DNA of 64,000 bases from Streptomyces violascens (lineage in GTDB: Bacteria > Actinomycetota > Actinomycetes > Streptomycetales > Streptomycetaceae). Position 1 is the stretch's first letter; every line of letters begins with the position of its first letter. The translations under genes and the position numbers were made by a program. The DNA is taken from positions 1 to 64,000 of the forward strand of contig NZ_BMUA01000012.1 of assembly GCF_014649955.1 (NCBI RefSeq), in the 5' to 3' direction. The notes under the pieces are model-generated. The model was given only the letters and a program-made list of their open reading frames with translations. It was not told where the DNA came from and did not search any database. Shown here piece after piece: positions 8,359 to 16,796 of this stretch.

Positions 8359-9306
8359 ATGAAGCGCACTGGCATCTCCGGGATGAAGTTCGCTACCACC
8401 ATGCGCGGAAAGTTCGGCGCGCTGACGGCCGTGGCGGTGCTCATGGTCATGCCGACGTACGGGGACCACGACGCGGCGGCGAAGAACCTGACCGAGGCGG
8501 CGCCGGCCACGGCGGCCAACGCGCGGGTGGGCGCGATATTCAAGGGGGACCTCGACGGCGGGCACTTCTGCACCGCCTCCGTCGTGCACAGCTCCGGCCG
8601 CGACCTCATCGTCACCGCCGCGCACTGCCTGCCCGCGGACGAATCGGAGGGCGGCAAGGCGGTGTTCGTGCCGGCCTACCGGGACGGGGCGGCGCCGTAC
8701 GGGAGTTGGCCGGTCGAGTCGGTGTACGCGGACGACAGCTGGAACGAGGACGGCGACCAGGACAGCGACGTAGCCTTCGCGGTGCTCGGGCCCGGCACGG
8801 ACGGCGGCAAGAAGGTCGAGGACGCGGTGGGTGCCGCCCAGCTGTTCGCCGGCCGGGCGACCGGGCAGGCCGTGACCATCACCGGCTACCCGGGCGACGC
8901 CGAGGAACCGCAGGTCTGCACGAACACGTCCGTCGCGTACGGCGACACCCAGCAGCGCATCGACTGCCCCGACTTCCCGGGCGGCACCAGCGGCAGCCCG
9001 TGGGTAGTCGAGGGCGGTGCGGTCGCGGGGGTGATCGGCGGGTACGAGTTCGGCGGCGACGACCCCGACGTCTCGTACAGCATCGTCTTCGGCCAGCACA
9101 CCAAGTCGCTGTACAAGCTCGCGGAGGCGGCGGGCGACCCCAAGCCCGCGGCGGCGACCTCGACTGCCGTCAGCCCGCAACCTGCCGCGGCCGGCGAGTC
9201 GGTGACGCCGGATCAGCTACTTACCCAGTCCCAGTCCCAGTCCCAGTCCCAGACACCGACTCAGGCGACGAATCGGCCCATCACGTGCGCCTGCGTACTT
9301 CCTTGA
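8359..9306 (+). CDS. Secreted trypsin-like (S1) serine protease
   Basis: A 315-residue protein with an N-terminal export signal (basic start, hydrophobic ALTAVAVLMVM). The triad is clear: VTAAHC (His89), QDSDVAF (Asp137) and GGTSGSPW (Ser211). Cysteines at 71 and 90 flank the His loop as in chymotrypsin-fold enzymes. The C-terminus is a low-complexity Ser/Gln/Pro/Thr tail (SQSQSQSQSQTPTQ) encoded by a repeated CAGTCC hexamer, likely a linker or cell-wall spacer. The ATG at 8359 has AGGAG 8 bases upstream. Substrate unknown. The Ser/Thr kinase gene follows after 56 bases. Confidence 0.85.
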   Translation: MKRTGISGMKFATTMRGKFGALTAVAVLMVMPTYGDHDAAAKNLTEAAPATAANARVGAIFKGDLDGGHFCTASVVHSSGRDLIVTAAHCLPADESEGGKAVFVPAYRDGAAPYGSWPVESVYADDSWNEDGDQDSDVAFAVLGPGTDGGKKVEDAVGAAQLFAGRATGQAVTITGYPGDAEEPQVCTNTSVAYGDTQQRIDCPDFPGGTSGSPWVVEGGAVAGVIGGYEFGGDDPDVSYSIVFGQHTKSLYKLAEAAGDPKPAAATSTAVSPQPAAAGESVTPDQLLTQSQSQSQSQTPTQATNRPITCACVLP

Positions 9307-9362
9307 TCACGACCTGGTCACCCGGGATTTGACCGCGCACCGTCACATGACAGGGTTGGGCG

Positions 9363-11078
9363 GTGGATGCGCTCAGGCCTCGGCAGGATCCGGAACGGAT
9401 CGGTACGTACGCGTTGCTCGCACGCCTCGGGGCGGGCGGGATGGGGATGGTCTACCTCGGGCGCTCGCCCGGCGGGCGACTCGTCGCGATCAAGGTGATC
9501 AAGGACGAGATCACCGACCACCCGGAGGCTCTGACCCGCTTCCGGCGCGAGGCGGAGACCGTGCGGGCGGTGCGCAGCGCGTACACCGCGAACCTGATCG
9601 ACGCGTCGCTGTCCGCGCCGCCGTACTGGCTGGCGACCGAGTACGTCGCCGGGCCGACGCTCTCCCACGCGGTGCGCGAGCGGGGCGCGTTCCCCGCGGA
9701 CACGTGCCGCCGACTGTTCGCGGCGCTGGCGGAGGGCCTGGCGAGCGTCCACGGGTACGGGGTCACCCACCGCGACCTCAAGCCCCAGAACGTCATCCTG
9801 TCGCCCCAGGGGCCGCAGTTGATCGACTTCGGGATTGCGAAGGGGGCGGGGGATACGGCTTTGACGCAGACCGGGTACGCCTCGGGCACCCCGGGTTTCA
9901 CGGCTCCCGAAGTGCTGATGAGCAATCAGGTCGGTTCGGCGGCCGACGTGTTCGCTCTGGGGGCGACGATCGCGTTCGCGGCCACCGGGCGGGCGCCATT
10001 CGGTGCGGGCGCGATGGACGCCGTGTCGTACCGGGCCGCACATGGGGAGATCGACGTGGAAGGCGTCGAGCCCGGCCTCGCGGCGCTGATCCGAGCGTGC
10101 GTGGCCAAGGACCCGGCGGCCAGGCCCGGGGCGGCCGAGGTGATCGAGGCGTGCGGGGTGAACTCGGCTCTGGTGGAGGACCCGTTCTACCGGCCGCTGG
10201 TGAGTCTCGGGGACGCGGTACCGGCGTATGCGATGCAGGCTGCCCCCGCGCTGCTGCACGACCTCCCCACGGCGGCGGCAGGAGGGCCCGCGAACCCTGC
10301 GACGTATGTGCCGACGACGCTCGCCACCCCCGACAAGCGCCGCACCACCCCGTGGCTCGCGGCGGCCGCGGCCGGTCTGGTGCTAGGCCTGGTCGGGGCG
10401 GGCCTCGTGTGGTGGCTGCCGGGCGACAACGGGGGTGACGGCGGGGCGAAGGCCGGAGGGACGTCCTCGGCCAAGCCGGCGACGTCCGCGTCCGCCTCCC
10501 CGGGGCCCATGCCCAGCGCCGATCCGTCCGGCGGTGACGCGAAGCCGGTCGGCACGCCCGGGTACATCGAGCAGACCAACCCCTCGCGGGACTACTGGAG
10601 CGCGCAGTCGAAGACCTGCGGGTTGCCCGCCGAGGAGCGGCTGGGCCCGAACCTCTCGACGTACGAGGTGAGCGAACTCGGGAGTGCCGAGCACAAGGAG
10701 GTGCTCCACGGGAAGCTCAAGGTCGGCTTCATGCTGAAGCCGTACGCGCAGGGCGAGGTGAAGGCGCCCTACTACGTGTCCATCGTCGTGAAGCCTCCGC
10801 ACGCCATCGATCCGGACACCGGCGCTCCCAGCGCGGGCGTGCTTCAGCAAAACCTCGACCTCGGCTATGCGAGCAAGCCCGTCGACATGTTCGCCAAGGG
10901 GCTCGGTCAGTGGGTGGAGTTCACGTATCCGGACGACTTCACCGAGACGGTGATGGGCAAGCCGTATCCGGCCATCGACGTGAGCAAGGACCCCGGGGAC
11001 TGGACGCTGCTTGTCGAGCACGTGCAGGCTCCGAAGCAGTACGCGTCCATCGTGTGCGCGGGTTTCAGGGTGGGCTGA
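9363..11078 (+). CDS. Membrane receptor Ser/Thr protein kinase (PknB-like)
   Basis: A 571-residue protein. The N-terminal Hanks kinase domain (about 13-270) has the glycine loop GAGGMGMVY, VAIK (Lys44), HRDLKPQN (Asp138), DFG (155-157) and the activation-segment GTPGFTAPE. An Ala/Pro-rich juxtamembrane part leads to one membrane helix (about 331-352). An external domain of about 200 residues follows a Ser/Ala/Pro linker. It lacks PASTA repeats and its external fold is not recognised. It phosphorylates Ser/Thr in response to an unknown signal. The start is GTG at 9363. It lies between the secreted protease and the cell-wall lytic enzyme, suggesting an envelope-related role. Confidence 0.9.
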   Translation: MDALRPRQDPERIGTYALLARLGAGGMGMVYLGRSPGGRLVAIKVIKDEITDHPEALTRFRREAETVRAVRSAYTANLIDASLSAPPYWLATEYVAGPTLSHAVRERGAFPADTCRRLFAALAEGLASVHGYGVTHRDLKPQNVILSPQGPQLIDFGIAKGAGDTALTQTGYASGTPGFTAPEVLMSNQVGSAADVFALGATIAFAATGRAPFGAGAMDAVSYRAAHGEIDVEGVEPGLAALIRACVAKDPAARPGAAEVIEACGVNSALVEDPFYRPLVSLGDAVPAYAMQAAPALLHDLPTAAAGGPANPATYVPTTLATPDKRRTTPWLAAAAAGLVLGLVGAGLVWWLPGDNGGDGGAKAGGTSSAKPATSASASPGPMPSADPSGGDAKPVGTPGYIEQTNPSRDYWSAQSKTCGLPAEERLGPNLSTYEVSELGSAEHKEVLHGKLKVGFMLKPYAQGEVKAPYYVSIVVKPPHAIDPDTGAPSAGVLQQNLDLGYASKPVDMFAKGLGQWVEFTYPDDFTETVMGKPYPAIDVSKDPGDWTLLVEHVQAPKQYASIVCAGFRVG

Positions 11079-11136
11079 TCCGAGCCACTCGGGCAAAACG
11101 ACGGTGAATGCGCCTTGGATGGGGGAGGGTTGAGGC

Positions 11137-12144
11137 GTGCGCAAGGTCTTGTTGGTCGGCGGGATCGGGCTCGGGGTGTGCCTGAGCTTCGTCGCGCTGC
11201 TCGTCGTCGGCACGTATTCGGCCGCCGCCGGTCTTGCTTCGGCGGGGGGCGGAGCGGTCGGACTGGCCAAGGGGGCGGTACCGGCGCTCTACCAGCCGAT
11301 CGTCCAGAAGTGGGGCAACCTCTGCCCGGCCATCAACCCGGCTCTGCTCGCGGCCCAGCTGTACCAGGAGAGCGGCTGGGACCCGAAGGTGGTCAGCCCC
11401 GCCGACGCCCGGGGAATCGCGCAGTTCATCCCCGACACGTGGGCGACCCACGGCATCGACGGCAATGGGGACGGCAAGCGGGACATCTGGGATCCGGCGG
11501 ATGCCATTCCGTCAGCAGCCTCGTACGACTGCGAATTGGCCAAATACGTCAAGGACGTGCCCGGGGACACCACCGACAACATGCTCGCCGCGTACAACGC
11601 CGGGGCCTACCGGGTCATCCAGTCGAGCGGTGTCCCGAACATCAAGGAGACCCAGGGCTACGTAAAAACCATCCGCTCCCTCGAAAAGAGCTTCGCCGCC
11701 CCCGTTGGCCGGGTGCAGCCCTCGCAGCAGGCTGCTGGGGCCATCTACTACGCGCAGCAGAAGCTCGGGACTCCCTACCTCTGGGGTGGGGAGGGGACGC
11801 CCGAGCAAGGGGGGCGGTTCGACTGCTCGGGGCTTACCCAGGCCGCGTACCAGACCGTCGGGATCACACTGCCCCGCGTCGCCAACGACCAGTACAACGC
11901 CGGTCCGCACCCCGCCCGGAACGAGCTGCTCCCCGGGGACCTGGTGTTCTTCTCGACCGACCTCAGCAACTCGCGGGCCATCCATCACGTGGGGTTGTAC
12001 GTCGGCGGGGGGTACATGATCAACGCGCCCTACACCGGTGCCGTCATCCGCTTCGACAAGATCGACGCGCCCGACTACTTCGGTGCGACCCGGGTCACCA
12101 AGGACGGCGCCGCGGCCCTGCCCAGCTTCAAACCGGCGGCTTGA
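11137..12144 (+). CDS. Lytic transglycosylase + NlpC/P60 endopeptidase
   Basis: A 335-residue membrane-anchored or exported protein with a hydrophobic N-terminus (about 4-33). The first domain is an SLT-type transglycosylase with the catalytic glutamate in LYQESGW (Glu78) and the typical GIAQF and AAYNAG motifs. The second is an NlpC/P60 peptidase with RFDCSGL (Cys230) and HHVGLYVG (His284). Together they cleave both glycan strands and stem peptides. The GTG start is preceded by GGGAGGG. Bifunctional enzymes of this kind act as VirB1-like openers of peptidoglycan in Gram-positive type IV systems, and it lies 3.2 kb from the VirB-like cluster. Confidence 0.9.
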   Translation: MRKVLLVGGIGLGVCLSFVALLVVGTYSAAAGLASAGGGAVGLAKGAVPALYQPIVQKWGNLCPAINPALLAAQLYQESGWDPKVVSPADARGIAQFIPDTWATHGIDGNGDGKRDIWDPADAIPSAASYDCELAKYVKDVPGDTTDNMLAAYNAGAYRVIQSSGVPNIKETQGYVKTIRSLEKSFAAPVGRVQPSQQAAGAIYYAQQKLGTPYLWGGEGTPEQGGRFDCSGLTQAAYQTVGITLPRVANDQYNAGPHPARNELLPGDLVFFSTDLSNSRAIHHVGLYVGGGYMINAPYTGAVIRFDKIDAPDYFGATRVTKDGAAALPSFKPAA

Positions 12145-12346
12145 ACAAGCTCCCCCCGTGGCTGGAACTCTCCGTGAAGCCAAGGCCCTGAGCTGCGACG
12201 ATGAGTCACTCTTCGATAACGTCGACGTGATCATTCAGTGGAGAGTGGAACGCGGCGGGCGAACAGGGCGTTCCCTGGACAGTGACTGATGTACGTACTG
12301 ACCACGGGGGTTGGTAGCAGGACGGAACAAGGCAAGGGGCCGCAGC

Positions 12347-13051
12347 ATGGCTGGACTCGCATTCGACGGAGCGAATCCCGATGTCAGCCTGCTCTACGAC
12401 ATCAACGGACTCGCCAAGGACGCCCCGTCCTGGCTCGATCGCGCGATGGCGTTCGTCGGGGAGTACGGGATTCTGCTCGGCCTCGTGCTCGTCGTGCTGT
12501 GGTGCTGGTGGAGCGTGCGGCGCGGGGAGGACCGGCAGTCGGCGGTCGTGTCCGTGGCCGGGATCGTGTGGGCGCCGTTGGCCGCCGGGATCGCCGTGCT
12601 CGTCAACATCCCCATCCGCGGCTTCGTGGAACGGCCGAGGCCCTTCCTCGACCACAAGGGCCTGGACGTGCTGGTCGACGGCAAGAGCGACTTCTCGTTC
12701 GTGAGCGACCACGCCACCCTTGCGATGGCCATCGGCGCCGGACTCTTCGTCGCCAACCGGAAGTTCGGCCTCATCGCGCTCGGCCTCGCCCTGCTCGAAG
12801 GGTTCTGCCGGGTCTACATGGGCGTGCACTACCCGACCGACGTCGTGGGCGGCTTCGCGCTCGGCACCGCCGTCGCGCTGCTGCTCGCCCCGCTCGCCCA
12901 GATGCTGCTCACCCCCGTCGTCGCGGCCGTCGCCCGCTCGCCGCGGCTCGGCCGCCTGGTCCACTCGCGCAAAGCGCTGACCGTGGTTCCGGCCGCGGCC
13001 GGCGGTGCGGTCGAGTACCCGGAGTCCGAGGAGCGCGACCTCGCCGCCTGA
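12347..13051 (+). CDS. PAP2-family membrane phosphatase
   Basis: A 234-residue polytopic protein with the type 2 phosphatidic acid phosphatase signature split over three motifs: RGFVERPRPF (K/R-x6-RP-like), FVSDHATLAM (the PSGH-equivalent, here SDHA) and CRVYMGVHYPTDVVGG (R-x5-H-x3-D). The active site faces the outside, and the family dephosphorylates lipid phosphates or undecaprenyl pyrophosphate. About five or six helices are visible. A purine-rich AAGGGG precedes the chosen ATG, though a start 36 bases upstream is possible. Confidence 0.85.
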   Translation: MAGLAFDGANPDVSLLYDINGLAKDAPSWLDRAMAFVGEYGILLGLVLVVLWCWWSVRRGEDRQSAVVSVAGIVWAPLAAGIAVLVNIPIRGFVERPRPFLDHKGLDVLVDGKSDFSFVSDHATLAMAIGAGLFVANRKFGLIALGLALLEGFCRVYMGVHYPTDVVGGFALGTAVALLLAPLAQMLLTPVVAAVARSPRLGRLVHSRKALTVVPAAAGGAVEYPESEERDLAA

Positions 13052-13063
13052 GCCGGCGCCCCG

Positions 13064-14608
13064 TCAGAGTGCTTGGGGGAAGTCGAACATCCTGGTCGGG
13101 TCGTACTGCTTCTTCAGCCGGGCCAGGCGCGGTGCGGCCGAGCCGTAGTAGGCCGTACGCCAGTCGGTGAGCTGCGGGTCCGGATAGTTCTGGTACGCCG
13201 CGCCCGATGCGTACGGGCGCATCGCGCCGTGCGTGCGGATCAGCCAGGACTGCTGGGTCGCGCCCGGAGTGCCCGCCTGCCATGAGGCGATGTACTGGGC
13301 GAGCACCCGCGAGGTGCGGTGCACGAAGGCGGTGGCGTCCGGGGCGACCCGGTTGACGGCGCCGCCGAGCGCGGTGAGCACGATGGTGCCCGCGCCCCCG
13401 TTGTCGGCGGCCGCGATTCGGGTGAACTCCTCGGAACCGCTGAGGAGTTGACGCACTCCCGCCTGCGGGAGCGCCTTCGTGTAGAAGTCGGACTTCGCGG
13501 CGTAGGTCTCGCGCTGGAGCACTCCCTGGGGATTGCGGCCCGGGGTCCCGCCGGGCAGATGGCACTGGGCCTGGCTGAAGGTGGAGCAGCCCGCGTACAG
13601 CAGCATCGCGTCCTGGAAGCCGGTGCGGCGCAGGGTCACCGAGGCCGCGGGGGCGCCGGCGCGGTCGGCGAGGCGGTCCAGGGCGTTCTGGAGATCGCCG
13701 TACGAACCGATCGAGAACGCGGCGATGTTGATGGTCGGGTTGCCGCCGCCGGCCGCGCTCGCCAGGTGCGCGGCGGACCAGATCTCGTCCGCCTGGTCCG
13801 GGCCCCACTCCTGCCACGCCTCGACCACCGCCCGCGCCTGCCGCCAGGGCCAGGTCAGATAGGCGGTCACGGCCTGCGGGGCCTGGTGCGTACGGAAGGT
13901 GAAGCCGGTGACCACGCCGAAGTTGCCGTTGCCCGCGCCGCGCAGGGCCCAGAACAGATCAGGGTTCTCCTTCGCGCTCGCCGTCAGTTTTCGGCCATCC
14001 GCGGTGACGAGGCGGACGGAGGTCAGGCTGTCGCAGGTCAGCCCGTACGCGCGGGCCGTCACGCCGTGGCCGCCGCCCAGCGTCAGGCCCGAGACGGCGA
14101 CGGTGGGGCACGAGCCGCCGGGGATCGCGCGGCCGGTCCTGGCGAGGTCGGTGTAGACGTCGATCAGCCGAGCGCCCGCGCCGATCGTGCCGTCGGCGGC
14201 CACGCCGTTCAGCCGCGATACGTCGATGACCAGGCGGCCCGTGCCCGATGACCACCCGGCGTAGTCGTGGCCCCCGCTGCGGACGGAGACCGGGGTGCGG
14301 TGGGCCCGGGCGTAGGCGAGGCATTCCTGTACGTCCGCCTCGTGGGCGACGTACGCCACGGCGTCGGGCCTCTGGGGGTCGTAGCGGGTGTTGTAGAGCT
14401 GGCGGGCCGCGGCGTAGTCGGCGTCCTCGGGGCGGACGAGTTTGCCCTGCAGGGAGTGGGCGAGGGAGGTCAGGTCCGCCGGGGCGGGGGGCGTTGACGT
14501 GCTGGGTGAGGTGGTGCGGGGCGGGGTGGGCCTGGGGCGGGCGGTGCCTTCGCAGGCGGAGGCGGCGAACGCGGTGGCGGCGGTGGTGAGGAGGGTGCGG
14601 CGGCGCAT
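13064..14608 (-). CDS. Exported FAD-linked oxidase, berberine-bridge (BBE) type
   Basis: A 514-residue protein. The N-terminus combines arginines (MRRRTLLTTA) with a lipobox-like AASAC, so it is exported and possibly lipid-anchored, perhaps by Tat. The FAD domain has VSVRSGGHDYAG, where His114 is the usual 8-alpha-histidyl attachment site, and IPGGSCPTVAVSG, where Cys167 sits at the 6-S-cysteinyl site of bicovalent flavoenzymes. The BBE C-terminal motif (YQNYPDPQLTDW, YDPTRMFDFPQAL) is intact. These enzymes oxidise sugars, alkaloids or polyketides with oxygen. The substrate is unknown. It converges with the PAP2 gene. Confidence 0.9.
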   Translation of the reverse strand: MRRRTLLTTAATAFAASACEGTARPRPTPPRTTSPSTSTPPAPADLTSLAHSLQGKLVRPEDADYAAARQLYNTRYDPQRPDAVAYVAHEADVQECLAYARAHRTPVSVRSGGHDYAGWSSGTGRLVIDVSRLNGVAADGTIGAGARLIDVYTDLARTGRAIPGGSCPTVAVSGLTLGGGHGVTARAYGLTCDSLTSVRLVTADGRKLTASAKENPDLFWALRGAGNGNFGVVTGFTFRTHQAPQAVTAYLTWPWRQARAVVEAWQEWGPDQADEIWSAAHLASAAGGGNPTINIAAFSIGSYGDLQNALDRLADRAGAPAASVTLRRTGFQDAMLLYAGCSTFSQAQCHLPGGTPGRNPQGVLQRETYAAKSDFYTKALPQAGVRQLLSGSEEFTRIAAADNGGAGTIVLTALGGAVNRVAPDATAFVHRTSRVLAQYIASWQAGTPGATQQSWLIRTHGAMRPYASGAAYQNYPDPQLTDWRTAYYGSAAPRLARLKKQYDPTRMFDFPQAL

Positions 14609-15026
14609 TCGGGGCTCCCGGGGGCGTGTGGGGCACTCCGCTTGCTCCTTCCCCGCCCCGCCCCTTCCCTAGACCCTCCGGGAGGAATCGTTCTGCTGCG
14701 GCCCGGTGGTCGTTCCCTGGGGCTGCGCCCCAGACCCCACCGGTCCGCAGTGAAGTGATCGGGCATCCGCGGGGAGGGGCCCGGTCAGTCGGCGGATGGG
14801 GTGCAGGTCTGCGGGGTGTGGGATTCGGCGTCCGTCCTGGCTCTGTCGCGGCTTCGGCGGGCCGGGCCCGTCCAGCCGCAGGAGCAGCGGGCGATCGCGA
14901 AGCTGCCGCGTTCCGTGATGGTGGTCTGGTGGGGCACCTCACCACCGTACTGCGGGCGTGACGGGGGCCGTATCGGAGTCGTTAGGAGTACGGGCTAGGC
15001 CAGTGGGCGTTGGGGGTTTGGCGGCG
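14609..15026. other. Divergent intergenic region
   Basis: These 418 bases separate the minus-strand oxidase from the plus-strand lipoprotein. I saw no convincing gene. Near 14717-14736 lies a short hairpin, TGGGGC-TGC-GCCCCA followed by GACCCC. The same core is the most repeated part of the dispersed intergenic element found at 18.4, 30.4 and 39.9 kb. Confidence 0.45.
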
Positions 15027-15821
15027 ATGGTGGTGCAACGGCACGGAGCCGGACGAGCGGGTGCGATCGTGGTCGCCGCGCTGGTGGGCGGGGCGATCGC
15101 GAGTACGGCCGGATGCGGCGGCGGGAACAGCGCGGAGGTCGCGAGCGGGAGCACCGCCGATCCGGCGGCCCTGGTGCGCACCGCGGCCGACCGTCTTGTG
15201 GCGGCGGGCAGTTCGAAGGCCACCACCTCCATGGAGATGGCCACCGGAGGCACCCGGGTCGCGATCCGCGGCCAAGGGACGTACGACTTCCGGCACAGAA
15301 CCGGGCAGTTGACGGTCGTGCTGCCCGGAGACGTAGCGGGGGAGGACGGCCACCGGCCGATCACCGAGCTCCTCGCGCCCGGCGCGCTCTACATGAAGAA
15401 CCGGGGAGCCGGGGTGCCCGCCGACAAGTGGGTGCGGGTCGAGACCGCCACGCTCGCCGACGGCAACCTCGTCACGGGTGGCGTCACCGACCCGTACGCG
15501 GCGGCCGAGCTGCTGCGCGGCGCGCAGGGAGTGACGTACGTCGGCGAAGAGGAACTCGCCGGGGTGAAGGTGCGGCACTACCGGGGAAGTGCCGAATTGC
15601 CCGCGAAGGTGGCGAAAGGGTTCTCCAGGGGGGCGGTTCCGTTCGACGCGTACCTCGACGAAGCGGGGCGGCTGTGCAAGGTGCGCCAGCAGTTCAGCTA
15701 CGTCAACCAGGGCCGGCCCGTGGCGGTGGCGTCGACGACGCTGCTGTACGCGTTCGGGTCGGCCGTGAGCGTACGGCTGCCGGACGCTCGGGACATCTTC
15801 GACGGGAAGATCCAGCCGTAA
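15027..15821 (+). CDS. Putative lipoprotein, LppX/LolA-like
   Basis: A 264-residue protein with a type II signal peptide ending in ASTAGC (lipidated Cys30). The rest is rich in beta-strand-like segments (TRVAIRGQGTYDF, GQLTVVLPGD, YMKNRGAGVPADKWVRVE, VPFDAYLDEAGRL), a pattern seen in LolA/LppX-fold lipoproteins that hold hydrophobic ligands in mycobacteria and Streptomyces. Family assignment is from pattern only. GGGGGT lies about 9 bases before the ATG at 15027. In-frame GTG and ATG codons upstream are less likely because they put charged residues before the signal. Confidence 0.65.
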   Translation: MVVQRHGAGRAGAIVVAALVGGAIASTAGCGGGNSAEVASGSTADPAALVRTAADRLVAAGSSKATTSMEMATGGTRVAIRGQGTYDFRHRTGQLTVVLPGDVAGEDGHRPITELLAPGALYMKNRGAGVPADKWVRVETATLADGNLVTGGVTDPYAAAELLRGAQGVTYVGEEELAGVKVRHYRGSAELPAKVAKGFSRGAVPFDAYLDEAGRLCKVRQQFSYVNQGRPVAVASTTLLYAFGSAVSVRLPDARDIFDGKIQP

Positions 15822-15960
15822 GTCAGCCAGAAATGGCCCCCTCAGGTGGGCCTGTGGTGGCGGAAATGGTCCGTCCGTGCCATGCGCGGTCCGTGTCCCT
15901 CTCCCTACGCTGGGAAGCCGACGATGGCGAGAAGAGCGGGAAGAGGTCGAGGAAGAGGTG

Positions 15961-16140
15961 ATGTGCGTGGCTGCGCTTCGCGGTGCGACTGTCCAGGACC
16001 ACGTGGCCCTCGTCGAGATCGAGCTGTGCGGTGAACTGATGATCGCGGCGTCCGCCGCGGAGGGGGACCGGCTCAGCCCGGACCTCATCGACGAGGTGCT
16101 GAACGTGGGGCAGCCCGGGCCGCCCCCGGAACGTAACTAG
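15961..16140 (+). CDS. Small conserved hypothetical protein (59 aa)
   Basis: The ATG at 15961 is preceded by GAGGAAGAGG. The product is acidic and contains VQDHVALVEIELCGELMIAA, then LSPDLIDEVLNVG and a proline-rich end. I recall similar short proteins at the equivalent place in other streptomycetes, but no function is known to me. No membrane segment or metal motif is visible. It converges with csoR. Confidence 0.65.
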   Translation: MCVAALRGATVQDHVALVEIELCGELMIAASAAEGDRLSPDLIDEVLNVGQPGPPPERN

Positions 16141-16230
16141 TTCTGTTTCTCGTCGGGGTGGCAGAGGGCGCGGCCGGTCCGGTGCCGCCGCGCCTTCCTC
16201 AGCCGCCTGCGTCCCTGCGTCACGCCTGCG

Positions 16231-16575
16231 TCACGTGCGCATCATGCGGGCGATGGCCTTGGTGGCTTCCTCGACCTTGGCGTCGATCTCGTCGCCGCCC
16301 TTCACCGCCGCGTCCGCCACGCAGTGCCGCAGGTGCTCCTCCAGGAGCTGGAGCGCGAAGGACTGCAGGGCCTTCGTGGACGCGGAGACCTGGGTGAGTA
16401 TGTCGATGCAGTAGACGTCCTCGTCGACCATCCGCTGCAGACCGCGGATCTGGCCCTCGATCCGGCGCAGCCGCTTGAGGTGCTCGTCCTTCTGCTTGTG
16501 GTAGCCGTGCACGCCGTGGTCGTGATCGGTCACAGGGGTCTCGACCGGGGGGCCGGCTGCCTCGGTGGTCGTCAT
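16231..16575 (-). CDS. csoR: CsoR-family copper-sensing repressor
   Basis: A 114-residue all-helical protein of the CsoR/RcnR family. The metal ligands Cys56 (DVYCIDIL), His81 and Cys85 (EEHLRHC) keep the 25- and 4-residue spacing of copper-binding CsoR, and the helix-1 motif LKRLRRIEGQIRGL is typical. The His-rich N-terminus (DHDHGVHGYH) is an extension. Cu(I) binding would release DNA and derepress copper export genes, none of which lie nearby. An inverted repeat 60 bases upstream is a likely autoregulatory operator. The ATG at 16575 was chosen because upstream residues are not family-like. Confidence 0.85.
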   Translation of the reverse strand: MTTTEAAGPPVETPVTDHDHGVHGYHKQKDEHLKRLRRIEGQIRGLQRMVDEDVYCIDILTQVSASTKALQSFALQLLEEHLRHCVADAAVKGGDEIDAKVEEATKAIARMMRT

Positions 16576-16634
16576 CGCGTCCTCCCGTTGTCTGCCATGT
16601 GCCTGGTGGCCTGCCGTATGCGGCAAGGGGTTTC

Positions 16635-16651
16635 ATACCCCTCATGGGTAT
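16635..16651. promoter_or_regulatory. Candidate CsoR operator
   Basis: ATACCC-CTCAT-GGGTAT is a perfect 6-bp inverted repeat with G-tracts, the type of site described for CsoR proteins. It lies 60 bases upstream of the csoR start, in the only A/T-rich stretch of this intergenic region, so autoregulation is likely. The PhoU-like gene starts 146 bases away in the other direction. Confidence 0.65.
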
Positions 16652-16796
16652 ATGGTAACGAATTTCCGGATCCCCGAAGGGGGCCCGTGCTGATCACTGT
16701 GCCTGATGGGCGACACTGAAGAACGCCGGTTAGCCGTGGCCGGATGATGCGCCTAGCATCAGCCTGACCGAATCCCAAGCACTCCGAGGACCCCAC

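Noticed and set aside
667..12144. Integrative conjugative element
   Set aside because: Despite VirB-like genes there is no integrase, relaxase, replication gene, att repeat or tRNA target, and base composition matches the surroundings. It looks like resident chromosome.
12145..12346. Possible small gene between the NlpC enzyme and the PAP2 gene
   Set aside because: Short open frames exist but have no ribosome site, and their composition is not gene-like.
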